A stretch of DNA of 26,811 bases, taken from Caldifarciminota bacterium (GTDB lineage Bacteria; Hydrothermota; E44-bin80). Shown here one piece after another: positions 1-8,555 of the stretch. Position numbers and translations under genes: made by a program. The stretch lies in contig JAGMEZ010000342.1 in assembly GCA_023127905.1 (NCBI GenBank), positions 1-26,811 on the forward strand. The letters run 5' to 3'. Positions within the stretch are counted from its first letter, which is position 1; each line of letters begins with the position of its first letter. The notes beneath the pieces were generated by a model. It did no database searches and was not told where the DNA came from. It saw nothing but the letters and a program-made list of their open reading frames with translations.

Positions 1-1025
1 AACCACGCAGCAAGTAGAGGTGGTACGTCTCCCTTTATACCATATGCTCTGGAAATCTGCAGAAGCCCCCAATAGATAAAACTAATCAGTAGCGATAGTC
101 CGAATCCAAGAGCAACTCCGCTCCTTCTTGTATCTGCTGATAATGGCGCTCCAAGAATGATAATTATGAAGGCAACAAATGGAAATGAAATCTTTGTGTA
201 AAGCTCAACAAGGGCTTTTGAAGGATCTTTGCCAGACTTTCTTAATTTTTGCACGTAGCCCTTGACCTCAAAATAGTTCATCTCTTCCAATTTCTTAATC
301 CTTCTTGAGAAATCCTCTGGCGTTTCCTTTAATTCCGAAAACTCCCTACTTGTGAATCTAATCACCCTTTGACTGAGAGAATCTATAAACACTCGTACAT
401 ATCCATCATGAAATTCCCAGACATCACCTTTCCAGATTGCTGTCTTTGCATCAATTCTTCTTACGAGATTATGATTTTCATCAAACTTCAAGACAATCAC
501 TCTCTTAATCTCTTTTTTCCTTCCATCGTAGGTTTTTATTGAGTAGTTATAACCATTCTTTCCTTCATATTTCAGATTATTCTGAAATTGATAATCAATA
601 GCTGGCAATTTATTAATCCTGGTTCTCTTATGTTTCTTCATCTTCTCATTCGAATAAGGAACTACTGTTTCATTTATGAGAATTACAAGGAAACTCATTG
701 CTAATCCTGCTATTAAATAAGTAGAAAAAATTCTATAAAGGCTAATCCCGTTTGCTTTTAAGGCAAGTATCTCAAAATGCTTTGCCATCATGCCAAGTGA
801 GAAAAAAAGCGAAAGAAGAACTGCAACAGGAAAAACCAGAACTGCAATAGAAGGAACCTGATAAAGGTAAAAGAGAAAAATATCAAATATTGCGACTTTC
901 TTCTCAATAAACTTTGAAAGGTCATCAAAAAGGTCAACAATAACAAATATAAAAATAAATGCGATGAGTATAAAAAGGAGCGATTTAAAGAACTCCTTCA
1001 AAAGATATTTGTCAAGCGTTTTCAT
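1..1025 (-). CDS. lptG: LptF/LptG-family LPS export permease (partial, 3' end outside window)
   Basis: This is a YjgP/YjgQ-family permease; LptF and LptG form the inner-membrane half of the LptB2FG ABC transporter that extracts LPS and feeds it to the periplasmic bridge. I translated it by hand from the ATG at 1025. It begins MKTLDKYLLKEFFKSLLF and has an N-terminal membrane helix at about residues 12-32, two more helices by about residue 125, a periplasmic jellyroll region (about 130-265), and C-terminal helices starting at SFPFVAFIIIILGAPL. The frame stays open to base 1, so the last part of the protein lies outside the window. It starts 5 bp after the stop of the related upstream permease and is surely co-transcribed with it. 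Calling it lptG and not lptF rests only on gene order (second of the pair). Confidence 0.88.
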   Translation of the reverse strand, partial: MKTLDKYLLKEFFKSLLFILIAFIFIFVIVDLFDDLSKFIEKKVAIFDIFLFYLYQVPSIAVLVFPVAVLLSLFFSLGMMAKHFEILALKANGISLYRIFSTYLIAGLAMSFLVILINETVVPYSNEKMKKHKRTRINKLPAIDYQFQNNLKYEGKNGYNYSIKTYDGRKKEIKRVIVLKFDENHNLVRRIDAKTAIWKGDVWEFHDGYVRVFIDSLSQRVIRFTSREFSELKETPEDFSRRIKKLEEMNYFEVKGYVQKLRKSGKDPSKALVELYTKISFPFVAFIIIILGAPLSADTRRSGVALGFGLSLLISFIYWGLLQISRAYGIKGDVPPLLAAW

Positions 1026-1030
1026 AAATC

Positions 1031-2251
1031 TTATCCCTTATCCTTGCTTGCAGTTCTTCGAAAAAGCTTAGTCATCCTGTGAAAACTGTTTTCATAGATT
1101 GTTCTTTGAGTTAGAAAAATCCCGACAATAAAGAAAAGGATATTGGGTAACCACAAAGCCCAGAATGACGAAATATATCCTCTATCTGCAAGTTCCTCCC
1201 CCCCTACAAGGAAAATGTAGTAGAGGACGAAAAAAAGGATACTTACTGCAGTAGCAACCGCTACTCCCCCTTTCCTTGTCCTTATTCCAAGGGGAATGCC
1301 TAAGAAAAGGAAAACAACACTGGCAAACGGAATAGAGTATTTTTTCTGAATTTCAACTGCATATCTATTTATCTCTTTCTGCTTTATTTTAATTCTTCTC
1401 TCTATATCTTTCTTTACCACGCTATCTTCTTTCTTTAATTTTTCTATTTCCTTCTTAATTGCAATTATCCGCTGCTTCATTGCTTTTGCGCTCAACTCTC
1501 TGTCACTTCTGTAGGACCGTTCCCTCTCAACAAACTTATCATTTAATGGAAATGTTATAATATGTTTCTGAAAGGATAGTTTCCTGTAATGAAGTGGATC
1601 TTTCGGATCAATTTCATGCATCTCCCCGTCTAAAAGGGTCAGCACAATCATACCCTGATTCGTCACCATCCTTCCACTGTCGGAAATAACAATCTTAGTA
1701 ATTTTTCCTTTTTTACTCTCATAAATCAACATGTCATACAGGATTGATGTTCTCTGGTCAATTTTTCTAATATAAATATCATATCCCCTGAATGGACTCG
1801 TGAAGATACCTTCTTTCAATCGTAGCGTGGGCTTTTTCTCATTTATATCTATAAGCAGGTTCTTCACAGTATGGTTTGATTCAGGAAGAATATGATTATT
1901 AAAATATACCATTCCTAAGCTTAAGAAAATTATTGCAATAAGGACAGGTATTATTAATTTATAGAGATTTACCCCTCCTGATTTAAGAGCAATAATTTCA
2001 AAATCCTGACTTGACTTTCCAAAAACAGTCATTACCGCTACCAAAACTGCCATAGGAACGGTGAGGGCAATAATAAAGGGAAGACTCAGTAAAAATACCT
2101 TGAGCACAATATATACACTTAACCCCTTCCCTATTATATTGTAGACAAGTTCAAATATCCTATTCATTATTAGAATAAAGGTTAGGACAATGAGTGCAAG
2201 AAAAAAAGGTAATATATGTTCCCTGATAAAATATCTGTACAGTATTGCCAT
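1031..2251 (-). CDS. lptF: LptF/LptG-family LPS export permease
   Basis: This 406-residue permease is the partner of the partial gene downstream and is probably the LptF subunit of the LPS-extracting ABC transporter. The typical opening MAILYRYFIREHILPFF is followed by helices at about 12-32, 53-78 and 99-118. A periplasmic beta-jellyroll and a lysine/glutamate-rich helical stretch (about 255-305, ending IQKKYSIPFASVVFLFLG) come next, then three C-terminal helices. The length fits the family (about 360-430). The ATG at 2251 matches the family start. No Shine-Dalgarno sequence precedes it; instead a strong promoter puts the predicted transcription start on the A of this ATG. Which permease is F and which is G cannot be settled from sequence alone. 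Confidence 0.9.
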   Translation of the reverse strand: MAILYRYFIREHILPFFLALIVLTFILIMNRIFELVYNIIGKGLSVYIVLKVFLLSLPFIIALTVPMAVLVAVMTVFGKSSQDFEIIALKSGGVNLYKLIIPVLIAIIFLSLGMVYFNNHILPESNHTVKNLLIDINEKKPTLRLKEGIFTSPFRGYDIYIRKIDQRTSILYDMLIYESKKGKITKIVISDSGRMVTNQGMIVLTLLDGEMHEIDPKDPLHYRKLSFQKHIITFPLNDKFVERERSYRSDRELSAKAMKQRIIAIKKEIEKLKKEDSVVKKDIERRIKIKQKEINRYAVEIQKKYSIPFASVVFLFLGIPLGIRTRKGGVAVATAVSILFFVLYYIFLVGGEELADRGYISSFWALWLPNILFFIVGIFLTQRTIYENSFHRMTKLFRRTASKDKG

Positions 2252-2257
2252 GCAAAA

Positions 2258-2286
2258 AGTATATCAAGCGTCTATACATTTGTCAA
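2258..2286 (-). promoter_or_regulatory. Consensus promoter of lptF, predicted leaderless
   Basis: On the minus strand TTGACA (2281-2286) and TATACT (2258-2263) are separated by exactly 17 bp. Only six bases (TTTTGC) lie between the -10 box and the lptF ATG, so the usual start point, seven bases past the box, is the A of the start codon. The match is seen in the sequence; that the mRNA is leaderless is inference. Confidence 0.82.
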
Positions 2287-2304
2287 TAATTTTCTTAAAA
2301 AACC

Positions 2305-2573
2305 ATTGTAATTCAGACAATAGAGAGTTATATTTAAGCCATAAAGCAAGTAAGTCTCAATATTTCCGAGTGGTTACAAACATTCTCTTTCATTTATTTC
2401 TTCAATCTTTTATAAGGCTTAGTTTCATATTATTATTTTGTCACCCTGAATCCTGTGCTGAACTATTTTCAGTATTGTTTCAGGATCTAAAAAACGAGAT
2501 GCTGAAATGAATTCAGCATGACATGGAACTACAAAATTCTTCAAAACGCACACCCTATTGTCTGAAATGCAAT
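2305..2573. repeat. 269-bp segment with 19-bp terminal inverted repeats
   Basis: The left end ATTGTAATTCAGACAATAG (2305-2323) and the reverse complement of the right end (2555-2573) match at 17 of 19 positions, with the inner 12 bases (TTCAGACAATAG) perfect. No coding region lies inside, but a shorter palindromic repeat does. This is the outline of a small non-autonomous element (MITE-like), although I see no clear target-site duplication beside the ends. It could also be two protein-binding sites in inverted orientation. Confidence 0.55.
2440..2522. repeat. Palindromic repeat of the GTCAnnCTGAAT type
   Basis: The ends GTCACCCTGAAT and, on the opposite strand, GTCATGCTGAAT match at 10 of 12 bases. 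Inside, TTTCAGGATCT (2478-2488) can pair with AGATGCTGAAA (2497-2507) across an 8-base loop with one mismatch, and GCTGAA/TTCAGC gives a second small hairpin at 2501-2517. Repeats of this general look (GTCA-x-x-CTGAA...TTTCAG) occur scattered between genes in several uncultured and Bacteroidota-related genomes; that is from memory. Only one copy is in this window, so its repeated nature is inferred. Confidence 0.6.
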
Positions 2574-2663
2574 TAGACTTATAATTTTACTATATTCCGT
2601 TTGATTATCTGGAACATTAATCTATTTAACTCGTTAAAAAATTAATGGTATCCAATTTTTTAC

Positions 2664-2691
2664 TTGATTTTAATAGATTTTATGTTATATT
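2664..2691 (+). promoter_or_regulatory. Probable promoter of the SprA-like gene
   Basis: TTGATT (2664-2669) and TATATT (2686-2691) are 16 bp apart and 26 bp upstream of the ATG at 2718. The predicted leader is about 20 nt, with only a weak ribosome-binding site (AGAAGT around 2704-2709). Confidence 0.5.
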
Positions 2692-2717
2692 GTTTTATAA
2701 AAAAGAAGTAATAACTT

Positions 2718-5700
2718 ATGATTAGAACTATATTTATATCATTAACTATCCTTATTATCTCCTCGGCTCTATCCTTTCCACAGGAGAATAATCAAGATTC
2801 TCTCAATACTGATTCATCTACTGTCAGATTGTTTTGGGAAGATTTTGCTGATTTTTATTTTTCTAACCTTATGCCTATAGAAAAAGTTTTTAATATCAAT
2901 ATTAAAAATCAAATGATAACATATGAATTGTATAAGGATGATATCTTCCTTGATTTTTATAAGATACAGAGTATGAAAGCTTTCTTAAGACACTATTCTG
3001 AGCTTTCTTTGAGAAAACTATGGGTTAAGGAAACACAAAAGGCATTAGAAACAAAGGGAGGAGTCTACACTCAAGGACTTGTACCAGATATAGATCTCCC
3101 AAAAATTAAAACACCTATATCAGGAATTATTGGTGAAGGCGGCAAACTCAGTGTCCAGGGGAGTGAAAAGATAAATTTTGGGGGCCAAAAAACAAAGTTA
3201 TACAAGAAAACACATATTCCTGGAGAAAGCAGCTCTTTTTTGCCCGAATTAAAGATGAAAAATATACTAAATGTAAACCTTCAAGGAACAGTCGGACAGA
3301 AAATAAATGTTTTTATAGACCATAACAGCGAAGCAGAATCTGACCTGCAGAACAAGATAAAACTACAGTATAAAGGAGAGGAAGATGAGATTATACAATT
3401 GATAGAGGCTGGAGATACTGAGCTGAGTCTGCCTGGAACAAAAGTCATTGGTGCTCCGCCTAGCTACAAAGGTCTCTTTGGAATAAAAGCACTTGCAAAA
3501 ATCGGACCATTGAATATTACTGCCGTGGCAAGCAAAGAACAGGGAGAAAGTGACCAGGCAACCTTTGTTGAGTATGCAAAGCAGGAGACTATTCTCATCA
3601 ATGATATTGGCTATCAACGGAGGAAATTCTTTATCTTGGACATGAATTATATTGAGGGGCAGGATACCATCCTTAATTTAAATATTTATACGGATGACAG
3701 AAACGGGTATAATGACACTATGGCTGTTTCTGCAAGAACATACCTCAATGCAGATACCCTTGATACTACCCTTTTTTATCCAGGTATGTTCGATATACAG
3801 TATCCGACAAATTATGATCTTTTTGGAAATATCCTCTATCTCCGCAGCATTTATTTAGAAAATAACTATGTCCTTGCGGTAAGCTATCTCAAAAAGAACA
3901 AAATTACAGGTGTTATTGACACAATTGGGACACAAACATATAGTCCAGAGAATCCTTTTATATTAAAGTTGTTGAAACCTGAAATGAATCAACCGTCGTA
4001 TGAAACCTGGGACTATGAATTGAGGAATATATACTCAATCGGTACAATAAATCTTGCAGGGAAGGTTTCCATTGTGATAAAAAAGATTACACAGGGTGAA
4101 GGGGAAGAACCGACAACACAGGAAGGTATTGCCTTTACCAAGCTTCTCCGTATTGATGAAGATGAAGATGGATACATTGATGGACAGCGGTTAGATTCTG
4201 AGAGAGGATTAATAATCTTTCCTACACAACATCCATTTGCCGATACTGCCTTGAACGATCCAAACAACATTATTTACGATACAACATCAACAAACCTTGA
4301 ACTCCGAAAATATTATATGGAAATATCATATAAAGGGGCTCGAACAACAATATCTATTGGACAGTTGAATATAATCGAGGGTTCTGAAGTAGTAAAGATC
4401 AACGGTATCCTGCTTCAAAAAGATATTGACTATACTATTGACTATACATTTGGAAGCCTTGAATTTAGAGGTAAGGGAATCGATCTTATGGCACAACCTA
4501 ATGCACAGTTGACAATTGACTATCAGTATGCCCCTTTCTTCTCAACTGCTTCAAAATCACTTGTTGGTATCAGGGGCGAATACAATATTTCAGCAAATAA
4601 TAAAATTGGAACGAGTTGGATCTACAGAAATATATCAACATTTGATGAACGTCCAAAACTTGGTCAGGAACCAAGAAGTGTCATTGTTGGTGAGATTGAT
4701 GGGAGTATCACAACGCACCCCAATTTCCTCACATCACTTGTCGATAAACTTCCCTTTGTTGAAACAGATCAACCCTCTTTAGCAAAAATAGATGGAGTCG
4801 CTGCCCTATCAATGCCTGACCCCAACTCAATGGGAAAAGTATATATTGATGATATGGAGGGAGTAAAACAAACAACTGATATTGGGACATCAATGTGGTT
4901 CTGGCATTATGGGAGTGTTCCTCAGGGAAAGGATACAAGTTCAATTGGAAAGTACTACTGGTACGAGCCCATAAAGAATGAGTGGATACGAAAGGGTGAT
5001 ATATTCCCTAATCTCCCAAGCGACCAGAGGGATGACCAAACATCTTATTTGCGTATTGTTTTTTACCCGAAGAATAATTCTCCAGATTCCTGGATGAGTC
5101 TGCTAAACATTCTTTCCAAGACTGGTGAAAATCTTTCAAAGCTGCGTTTCCTCGAATTTTGGGTAAAAGGAACTCAAGGCACACTCCATTTCGACATCGG
5201 AAGAAGTATTCCCGAGGATGTTCCAAGATGGTCAAAAGAAGGGTCTATCCTTGGTTTCAATAATATCATTGATACTGAGGACAAAAATAAAGATGGTCTT
5301 CTTGATGCAAACGAGGATACAGGACTTGATGGTGTCGAAGGAAAAGATAGTAATAACATCCCCGGAGATGATCATAACGACGATTATCCACAACATATTA
5401 TAACCACAGCCGATTATCGTAATCTCAACGGTACAGAAATCAATGACCGTCTTGACACAGAAGACCTTGATAGGGACGGATCATTGAATATAAGTTCACG
5501 ATATATGGAATATTCAATATCTCTCGCAAATCCTGATTCTGAATATGTTGCTGAAGAACATGCAAATGGCTGGAGACTCTTCAGAATTCCTCTCGATGAC
5601 ACAATAATTGGAACCACTGTTGGACAAATGGACTGGGAATATGTTAAGTATGTTCGATTATGGATTGATGGTTTTACTAACCACGACAGCCTTCAGTTTT

Positions 5701-8261
5701 ACTCAATAGAAATAACAGGGACAAGTTGGGAAAATATGGGAATTACTACCCTTGACACAGGAAATGTTGTCCTTGAGGATGAAAAACTCATGGTAACACA
5801 GAAAAATTCAGAAGAAAATCCAGATTATAATCCTCCTTTTGATCCCGGTGAAGATCAGTATGGGAGAAAAAAAAGGGAACAATCCCTCGTTCTTCAATTT
5901 CAAAATGTAAGACCGAATCACAAGGGTTCAGCCTTTATGCAAATGACGAAAGCAGACGACTATACGATATATGAAGATATGAAATTTTATGTGAAATGCT
6001 ATGAAGGCGGGGCAGTAAAATTTTACATAAAAATTGGCGGTGATTCAACAATTTACTATCAATATGAAAAAACAGTATCTTCGACGTGGGACGAAATTAC
6101 AATCCCTTTCAAGTCGTTCACTGATCTGAAACTTGAAGCGCCGAAAGATTCAACTTATTATAAAAGCGGAAGTTTCTCTTTCAGAAACAAGCCCACCCTT
6201 ACAAATGTTAAATATCTCGAACTCGGATTCATAAATGAAACAGGTGATATTATAAACGGTGAAATATGGTTCGATGAGCTGAGACTGACATCTCCGCGAC
6301 GTGATAAAGGAACAAAAATGAACGTAACTGTAGATCTAAGAATAGCCGATTTTATTACCCTCAACGGATCTGCCTCAAGAACCGATGCTGATTTCCAACA
6401 ACTCAATATGAATAAAGTGACGCAATCGAACATTACAGATTATCAATTTTCCGGGTCTCTTGCACTTGGAAAATTCTTCCCTAAACTCTGGGGATTTAAC
6501 ATTCCTTTTAGTTATAGTCAAAATAAATCAGTTGGTTACCCAAAGTATAGAGCTGGCTCAGATATCATTCTCGATAGCGAACAGGCAAAGAAAGAGAAGA
6601 CCATGAGTGCTTCGCAAAGTGAAACAATTAGCTTTGGCAAGGGTTCGAAATCGTCCAATCTGCTAACTCGCATTTTAATTGATCCTGTAAAAGTTAACGC
6701 CTCTAATAGAAACACATATTCACATACACCAATTCACCTGGATTCAACAAACCAGAAAAGCGTTACTGGTAACTATAACTATTCACCAGGAATTAAACCT
6801 CTTAGACCTTTAAATCTTTTTGATCTCTACTATTTTCCTCGAACATTTGGCACAAACGCTGGATATTCAAGAAACTGGTCGAAACGTCTTACAATCGACG
6901 AAACTAAATGGAAATTGACAACCAGTGATCTAAAGCGGTATCTAACACTTTCGAAAAATGTCACGTATAATCCTATTAATATACTAAAAGGTAATTATTC
7001 AGACGATGAAACAAGGAACCTGGACTTAAACTATGAGAATGACTCCCTGAAAAAAAGATTTGGTGAGATTATAAACCTTAATAAATCATTCTCATCAACC
7101 TTTTCACCAACATTTTGGGATTGGTCGCGACCAATTCTTACCTTTGCAACAAAGTACTCAGAAAACAGAAAACCTGAAAATCGTACCATGGTAGAGGATT
7201 CATTCCCTGTTAGAAATGTTGGAAATAACAATACTGTCTTACTCTCATTTGACTTCGCTCTTTCGAGACTAATTAGATCGATTACACGGATACGTGATGA
7301 ATCCAGTGACTCAACAGCAATAGGCGGAAGCCCCCGATGGATTGCAATCAAACTGGAACAATTTTCAAACTTTATAAAAAGACCGAATGTGTCTATCAGC
7401 AGAAATAGACATACAACATTTAATCTTCTTACAAAAAGACCCAGTTGGGAATATCAATTTGGACTTCGTGAAGGAATACCGAAGGAGCTTAAACATCCAT
7501 CACCTATAAATGTTTACACAAATGACCAGAAGAGTGTCACCGATAACTTATCAACCTCGAGCGGATTAAATACAAGCATTTTTAATCTGAACGCATCATA
7601 TTCCACAAACAAGACTACTTCCACCACTACAAGTAATCCGCAGATATCAAGGTCAACCACCTGGCCAGATATTGCTCTACAATTTCCACAAATAATTAAG
7701 TTATTCCCAAAAAACAAAATCCTTATAAATTCTACCGCTTCAATTAATTACAGAAAGGACAAAAGTTCTATCGAAATTGTCGGTGAGGGAACTCAGACTG
7801 AATCAGATAACGAATCATGGGGACCATCAGTCCAGATGACCTGGTTAAGGGATATTAGAACTTCTCTCTCCGCAAATTTCTCTGAGAATAAAACTGTCAA
7901 TTACTCTCAAATACTCTATAAAACTGAAACAAAAACAACACACTACAATTTCTCTATATCATATTCCTTCAGGGCACCCACTGGTTTAAAGTTACCATTG
8001 ATTGGAAACAGAATATCATTCTCAAGTAACCTTGATGCCGGACTCGATTTTAATTATTCAAAAAACTATTCTATTTCTTCCAGTCAACCTGGTCCAACAA
8101 ATCATATGATTAACTATATGTTTTCTCCACGACTAAGCTATAACTTCTCTAACAGTATCACAGGAGGATTAATAGGTAGCTATTCAACGATGAATGATAA
8201 AAAACAGGATACTAAATCAAGTACTACCGGGCTTGATTTATGGGTTGAATTTAAATTCTAA
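2718..8261 (+). CDS. SprA-like giant outer-membrane translocon protein
   Basis: This 1847-residue protein belongs to the SprA family. In Bacteroidota, SprA is a very large outer-membrane beta-barrel that acts as the type IX secretion translocon. An N-terminal signal peptide (about residues 1-20) is followed by a SprA-type region (about 135-270, with GIIGEGGKLSVQGSEKINFGG) and long beta-strand-rich stretches. There are three Asp-rich, calcium-loop-like segments: DEDEDGYIDG near 483, DKNKDGLLDANEDTGLDG near 854, and DLDRDGSLN near 916. The chain ends in an aromatic residue (VEFKF), as outer-membrane barrels often do. Bacteroidota SprA is usually about 2300-2500 residues, so this version is markedly shorter. 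No other type IX secretion genes are beside it. The family call is from remembered motifs; transport of T9SS cargo is inference. Confidence 0.8.
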   Translation: MIRTIFISLTILIISSALSFPQENNQDSLNTDSSTVRLFWEDFADFYFSNLMPIEKVFNINIKNQMITYELYKDDIFLDFYKIQSMKAFLRHYSELSLRKLWVKETQKALETKGGVYTQGLVPDIDLPKIKTPISGIIGEGGKLSVQGSEKINFGGQKTKLYKKTHIPGESSSFLPELKMKNILNVNLQGTVGQKINVFIDHNSEAESDLQNKIKLQYKGEEDEIIQLIEAGDTELSLPGTKVIGAPPSYKGLFGIKALAKIGPLNITAVASKEQGESDQATFVEYAKQETILINDIGYQRRKFFILDMNYIEGQDTILNLNIYTDDRNGYNDTMAVSARTYLNADTLDTTLFYPGMFDIQYPTNYDLFGNILYLRSIYLENNYVLAVSYLKKNKITGVIDTIGTQTYSPENPFILKLLKPEMNQPSYETWDYELRNIYSIGTINLAGKVSIVIKKITQGEGEEPTTQEGIAFTKLLRIDEDEDGYIDGQRLDSERGLIIFPTQHPFADTALNDPNNIIYDTTSTNLELRKYYMEISYKGARTTISIGQLNIIEGSEVVKINGILLQKDIDYTIDYTFGSLEFRGKGIDLMAQPNAQLTIDYQYAPFFSTASKSLVGIRGEYNISANNKIGTSWIYRNISTFDERPKLGQEPRSVIVGEIDGSITTHPNFLTSLVDKLPFVETDQPSLAKIDGVAALSMPDPNSMGKVYIDDMEGVKQTTDIGTSMWFWHYGSVPQGKDTSSIGKYYWYEPIKNEWIRKGDIFPNLPSDQRDDQTSYLRIVFYPKNNSPDSWMSLLNILSKTGENLSKLRFLEFWVKGTQGTLHFDIGRSIPEDVPRWSKEGSILGFNNIIDTEDKNKDGLLDANEDTGLDGVEGKDSNNIPGDDHNDDYPQHIITTADYRNLNGTEINDRLDTEDLDRDGSLNISSRYMEYSISLANPDSEYVAEEHANGWRLFRIPLDDTIIGTTVGQMDWEYVKYVRLWIDGFTNHDSLQFYSIEITGTSWENMGITTLDTGNVVLEDEKLMVTQKNSEENPDYNPPFDPGEDQYGRKKREQSLVLQFQNVRPNHKGSAFMQMTKADDYTIYEDMKFYVKCYEGGAVKFYIKIGGDSTIYYQYEKTVSSTWDEITIPFKSFTDLKLEAPKDSTYYKSGSFSFRNKPTLTNVKYLELGFINETGDIINGEIWFDELRLTSPRRDKGTKMNVTVDLRIADFITLNGSASRTDADFQQLNMNKVTQSNITDYQFSGSLALGKFFPKLWGFNIPFSYSQNKSVGYPKYRAGSDIILDSEQAKKEKTMSASQSETISFGKGSKSSNLLTRILIDPVKVNASNRNTYSHTPIHLDSTNQKSVTGNYNYSPGIKPLRPLNLFDLYYFPRTFGTNAGYSRNWSKRLTIDETKWKLTTSDLKRYLTLSKNVTYNPINILKGNYSDDETRNLDLNYENDSLKKRFGEIINLNKSFSSTFSPTFWDWSRPILTFATKYSENRKPENRTMVEDSFPVRNVGNNNTVLLSFDFALSRLIRSITRIRDESSDSTAIGGSPRWIAIKLEQFSNFIKRPNVSISRNRHTTFNLLTKRPSWEYQFGLREGIPKELKHPSPINVYTNDQKSVTDNLSTSSGLNTSIFNLNASYSTNKTTSTTTSNPQISRSTTWPDIALQFPQIIKLFPKNKILINSTASINYRKDKSSIEIVGEGTQTESDNESWGPSVQMTWLRDIRTSLSANFSENKTVNYSQILYKTETKTTHYNFSISYSFRAPTGLKLPLIGNRISFSSNLDAGLDFNYSKNYSISSSQPGPTNHMINYMFSPRLSYNFSNSITGGLIGSYSTMNDKKQDTKSSTTGLDLWVEFKF

Positions 8262-8278
8262 AACAGATTTTGATAAAA

Positions 8279-8321
8279 TCCCCGTAAATCCCCCTTTAGA
8301 AAAGGGGGACTTGAGAGGGGA
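8279..8321 (+). repeat. C-rich/G-rich hairpin repeat after sprA
   Basis: TCCCCCTTT (8289-8297) pairs perfectly with AAAGGGGGA (8301-8309) across a 3-base loop, flanked by an outer TCCCC (8279-8283) and GGGGA (8317-8321). This resembles the common interspersed CCCCCTTT-AAAGGGGG repeats found between genes in many bacteria. No T-run follows, so it is a poor rho-independent terminator. It ends four bases before the ribosome-binding site of the small gene that follows. Confidence 0.65.
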
Positions 8322-8335
8322 GGAAAGGAGGGATT

Positions 8336-8506
8336 ATGTGGCAGAACTGGGTTCTTCTTTATATTGGTTTATGGATTTCTTACTCAGGTTTTCTTTTCGG
8401 AAAGCCTGTGAAATGGCACAATGTCTGTCTTGGAATAATTATTGTTATCTTTTCCGTCTGGGCAGGTCTACGGTCAAAGAAATTGAGGCAGAAAGGGAGG
8501 ATTTAA
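8336..8506 (+). CDS. Small two-helix membrane protein, SPW-repeat-like
   Basis: I found this 56-residue reading frame by hand. It is preceded by a strong ribosome-binding site (AAAGGAGGG, 8325-8333) two to three bases before the ATG by its right edge, or about six by its GGAG core. The product starts MWQNWVLLYIGLWISYSGF, has a second helix around 30-46 (NVCLGIIIVIFSVWAG) and ends in a basic tail (RSKKLRQKGRI). The pattern W-N-W-x(5)-G-L-W followed by K-W-H-N-x(3)-G resembles the SPW-repeat membrane family, although the S-P-W triplet itself is replaced. Function is unknown. It sits between the SprA-like gene and purSL on the same strand. The hydrophobic, balanced two-helix composition and good ribosome-binding site make a real gene likely. 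Confidence 0.68.
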   Translation: MWQNWVLLYIGLWISYSGFLFGKPVKWHNVCLGIIIVIFSVWAGLRSKKLRQKGRI

Positions 8507-8555
8507 TTGATCGTTCCTTATAGTTTTTGTTTCATGTCTGAAGTCTGAGTTAAAT

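Larger units (their letters stand above)
2252..2717. other. 466-bp intergenic gap between divergent lptF and sprA
   Basis: This non-coding stretch separates two divergent envelope genes. It contains the lptF promoter at its left end, a 269-bp segment bounded by 19-bp inverted repeats, a palindromic repeat in the middle, and a sigma70-type promoter for the SprA-like gene at its right end. A reading frame on the plus strand (2190-2510) runs through it, but it starts inside lptF, lacks family features and crosses the palindromic repeat, so I do not call it a gene. Confidence 0.8.

Noticed and set aside
2190..2510. 106-codon plus-strand reading frame in the lptF-sprA gap
   Set aside because: It begins inside lptF on the other strand, has no ribosome-binding site or family features, and crosses a palindromic repeat.
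8194..8523. 109-codon plus-strand frame over the end of sprA and the small gene
   Set aside because: It starts inside sprA in another frame and reads through the hairpin repeat. The frame starting at 8336 has the ribosome-binding site and a sensible membrane product.
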